From assembly GCA_030374805.1 (NCBI GenBank), contig JARGSG010000085.1:62001-126000 (forward strand): a stretch of 64,000 nucleotides of DNA, in the 5' to 3' direction. This DNA is from Gracilaria gracilis. Lineage: Eukaryota; Rhodophyta; Florideophyceae; Gracilariales; Gracilariaceae. The position numbers and the translations under genes were made by a program. Positions within the stretch are counted from its first letter, which is position 1. Every line of letters starts with the position of its first letter. Of this stretch, positions 62,287-64,000 are shown in pieces. The notes below the pieces were generated by a model. The model was not told where the DNA came from and ran no database searches. It was given only the letters and a program-made list of their open reading frames with translations.

Positions 62287-62701
62287 GTGAGCGACGGGCA
62301 ATGACGAGCGGACACTCTGTGTCGCCGATGCCACGGCGAGTTGTTCTTCGTTGCGGCATCTCAAGCGAAAGGCGGCGGATCAGTCAACATTGTTGACTCA
62401 ACAATAAGCGATGCGGCGGCTCTTGCTACAGCGCGCAGACGTGGCCGCGTGGCAACACTGTTGAACTGACATGTGCGGTGTCAGCAGTGCACGGGTGGCT
62501 GGCGCCGCTGTGATACCGCCCACGTTTGGGGCGCGCGGGACGGCGCACCGCCGCCACGCACCTCGTCATCACTGCGCCCATGCGTCGCTCCACGCGCGCG
62601 TATCTTCTCCGCACATACGCCGCGACGCAACTCATGCGCCTCTTCAGCAGGCGCTTCTCGTCTCTCGGCTTCTTTTTGATTCCTGTAGTGCGCGCTCCAC
62701 C
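62287..62701. promoter_or_regulatory. Divergent SRP68/BAR-gene promoter region
   Basis: The 415 bases separate two divergent start codons. A 17-base near-palindrome, ATTGTTGACTCAACAAT, lies at 62389-62405 and contains TGACTCA, the classic bZIP (AP-1/Gcn4) core. A related CACTGTTGAACTG occurs at about 62456. Whether they are used is unknown. Confidence 0.45.
62389..62405. promoter_or_regulatory. Palindromic bZIP-like site
   Basis: ATTGTTGACTCAACAAT is symmetric except at its centre base and contains TGACTCA. It lies about 100 bases upstream of SRP68 and about 300 bases upstream of the BAR gene. Confidence 0.4.
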
Positions 62702-64000
62702 ATGGACAGCAGCGCTTTTGTCAAGGGCTTCAAGAACATCCGCAACGGCGTTATTCGCACCGCCGAACGCGCTAGCGTCGAAGTGAGGAAGGCTGTGGGC
62801 ATTTCCAACATTTCTTTACCAGAGTCCTTTCCCGAGTATGACCATATCTCCGCCGAGTTCAAGGCACAGACCAAGAACCTCGACACCTTGCATCACGACG
62901 CCCTGTCCGCGTACGAAGCCATCCAGCGTTCCACCGGCACGGCGTACACGCTTGCCGCAAAGCTTCGCGACTCGCTATCGTCCAATTCCACTGGCCCTCC
63001 GTATCTTGCCGCCGACGCTCTGGTCAATGTACAGGCTTCCATCGTTGATGATGTGCTACCTCGCGTTGAGAGACGCGTCAAGAAGAGGGTGATTGACCCT
63101 ACCAAACTAGAGCTTACGAGAGCTCGTCAGATCAACCACCATATGGAGGAAAGGAAGCGCTGTTACATCGATGCTGCGCGTTATCATGAGCGCGTTTCCG
63201 ACGCTTCTGCATCTCAGGACGACGTTCGAAAGGCAGAAGATAAGATGGCCGAGCTCACGCAGCGCACCAATGAGTTGGTCGCCACCATCTCGGACGCTAT
63301 CAAACGACGTGCCGCCCTCATTGAATCGATTGTTGCTGAGACCATTGAGTTCCAGCGTCGTTTTTACGTCGATTCTTCTCGATGTATGGAGCGTGCTATT
63401 GACGTTATAGGAGCTGAGAAGCTCGCTACCATGCGCGGAGGAAGTGATGAAGCTCCGGAACGTCGCCCTCCCGTCAACGTGACTTCTTCTCAGCCGGAAC
63501 CATCGCACTCGACTCCTCAACCTCCCCCGAGACGCTCTGCCACACTTCCTACACACAGCAGCAGCATATGGAACGAGCTTGACGACGATGATGATGATGA
63601 TGACGATGATGCTGATATCTACAATCAGCAGCGCCCCAAATCTAGCGTGTACACTGACAACATTTTCGATGACCCCGTTCCCTCTCAACCAGCACCTGAC
63701 AGTTCGCGACGCTCCGAACCTGGCTCTGCTTCGGATTCTTCTTCTGGCGTTGCCAATCCATTTGGAAGGGAACGTGGTAACTCCTACCCATCGAATGGAG
63801 TTGGCAAGCGCGAGTCCACTTACCCCAGTGGCGGTGTAGGTCAAAAAGAATCTGTGAGCAGCTATCCGACTGGTGGCTCCCGCACCAGAGACAAGTATCC
63901 CAGTTCCAGGACACGCGCAGCTGCAAAACCCCCTCCAGGACCGACGTCGTCGTTTGCTCCGTCGTCCAGCCGGGAAAGCAATTCTGACAAACCAAAGCCG
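62702..64000 (+). CDS. BAR-domain protein, truncated by the window edge
   Basis: The frame is open from the ATG at 62702 to the last base, giving 433 codons without a stop. Residues about 1-235 resemble a BAR domain, the curved helical dimer that binds and bends membranes: FKNIRNGVIRTAERASVEVR, then an EY..hs..FK....N...LH helix, DPTKLELTRARQINHHMEER, and KRRAALIESIVAETIEFQRR. The order and length fit fungal Hob3/Rvs161-type or amphiphysin-like proteins acting in endocytosis and actin organisation. After residue 250 the protein is Pro/Ser-rich, with a run of Asp at about 293-304 and SYPS/TYPSG repeats near 360-395. An SH3 domain could follow outside the window; that is a guess. It is divergent from SRP68. 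Confidence 0.75.
   Translation, partial: MDSSAFVKGFKNIRNGVIRTAERASVEVRKAVGISNISLPESFPEYDHISAEFKAQTKNLDTLHHDALSAYEAIQRSTGTAYTLAAKLRDSLSSNSTGPPYLAADALVNVQASIVDDVLPRVERRVKKRVIDPTKLELTRARQINHHMEERKRCYIDAARYHERVSDASASQDDVRKAEDKMAELTQRTNELVATISDAIKRRAALIESIVAETIEFQRRFYVDSSRCMERAIDVIGAEKLATMRGGSDEAPERRPPVNVTSSQPEPSHSTPQPPPRRSATLPTHSSSIWNELDDDDDDDDDDADIYNQQRPKSSVYTDNIFDDPVPSQPAPDSSRRSEPGSASDSSSGVANPFGRERGNSYPSNGVGKRESTYPSGGVGQKESVSSYPTGGSRTRDKYPSSRTRAAAKPPPGPTSSFAPSSSRESNSDKPKP

Noticed and set aside
1-64000. CRISPR arrays, operons or other prokaryotic features
   Set aside because: The only tandem array is the 151-bp minisatellite, which has no spacers. Gene content, intron and transposons are eukaryotic.

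Overview
This is a eukaryotic nuclear window made of two very different halves. From 1 to about 31.4 kb I see almost only decayed transposable elements. From 31.4 kb to the right edge there is a compact island of mostly intronless genes. The organism looks like a protist or alga with few introns. I favour a red alga: there is one short intron with a strict GTATGT / TACTAAC / CAG architecture among ten or eleven genes, an apparently cytosolic protein with two tandem starch-binding modules (red algae store starch in the cytosol), and dense gene islands separated by transposon-rich tracts. This identification is inference, and no marker gene settles it.

Left half. In order: a PIF/Harbinger transposase remnant (1.6-2.3 kb); about 4 kb with nothing I recognise; a hAT transposase wreck with a BED-like finger and dimerisation motif (6.6-8.7 kb); a second Harbinger remnant on the minus strand (9.5-10.1 kb); a DDE-like element carrying a HADNxxGQ motif (10.7-12.6 kb); and a Ty1/copia retrotransposon spread over 12.9-22.4 kb. 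The copia element is broken by two insertions, one region holding a third Harbinger remnant (14.9-15.7 kb) and one pogo-like DNA transposon with subterminal repeats (17.76-19.79 kb). Then come Tc1/mariner fragments (22.8-23.4 and 24.7-25.1 kb), a pogo/CENP-B-type transposase broken by one stop and one frameshift (26.6-28.6 kb), and a Tc1/mariner element sitting inside a related one (29.65-31.20 kb).

Right half. Genes in order: a phosphoserine-phosphatase-like protein with two ACT domains and altered catalytic motifs (minus), divergent from a GRWD1-type WD40 ribosome-assembly chaperone (plus); the Nus1/NgBR subunit of dehydrodolichyl diphosphate synthase (minus); a tandem starch-binding-module protein (minus); a large unknown membrane protein (minus); a 786-bp non-autonomous hAT element inserted in a 151-bp minisatellite; the PP2A catalytic subunit (plus, one intron); a SAC3/THP3-type protein (plus); MCM2 (minus), divergent from a NYN-domain protein (plus); an RCC1-repeat protein (plus); a LINE-rich spacer; an unknown basic protein (plus); and SRP68 (minus), divergent from a BAR-domain protein (plus) that runs off the edge.

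The genes are housekeeping functions with no common pathway: replication (MCM2), signalling (PP2A), secretion (SRP68), protein glycosylation (Nus1), ribosome assembly (GRWD1) and membrane shaping (BAR). The most informative signals are the degenerate catalytic sites in two otherwise well-preserved proteins, the minisatellite/hAT pair upstream of PP2A, paired E2F-type sites upstream of MCM2, and several insertions whose target-site duplications can be read directly.
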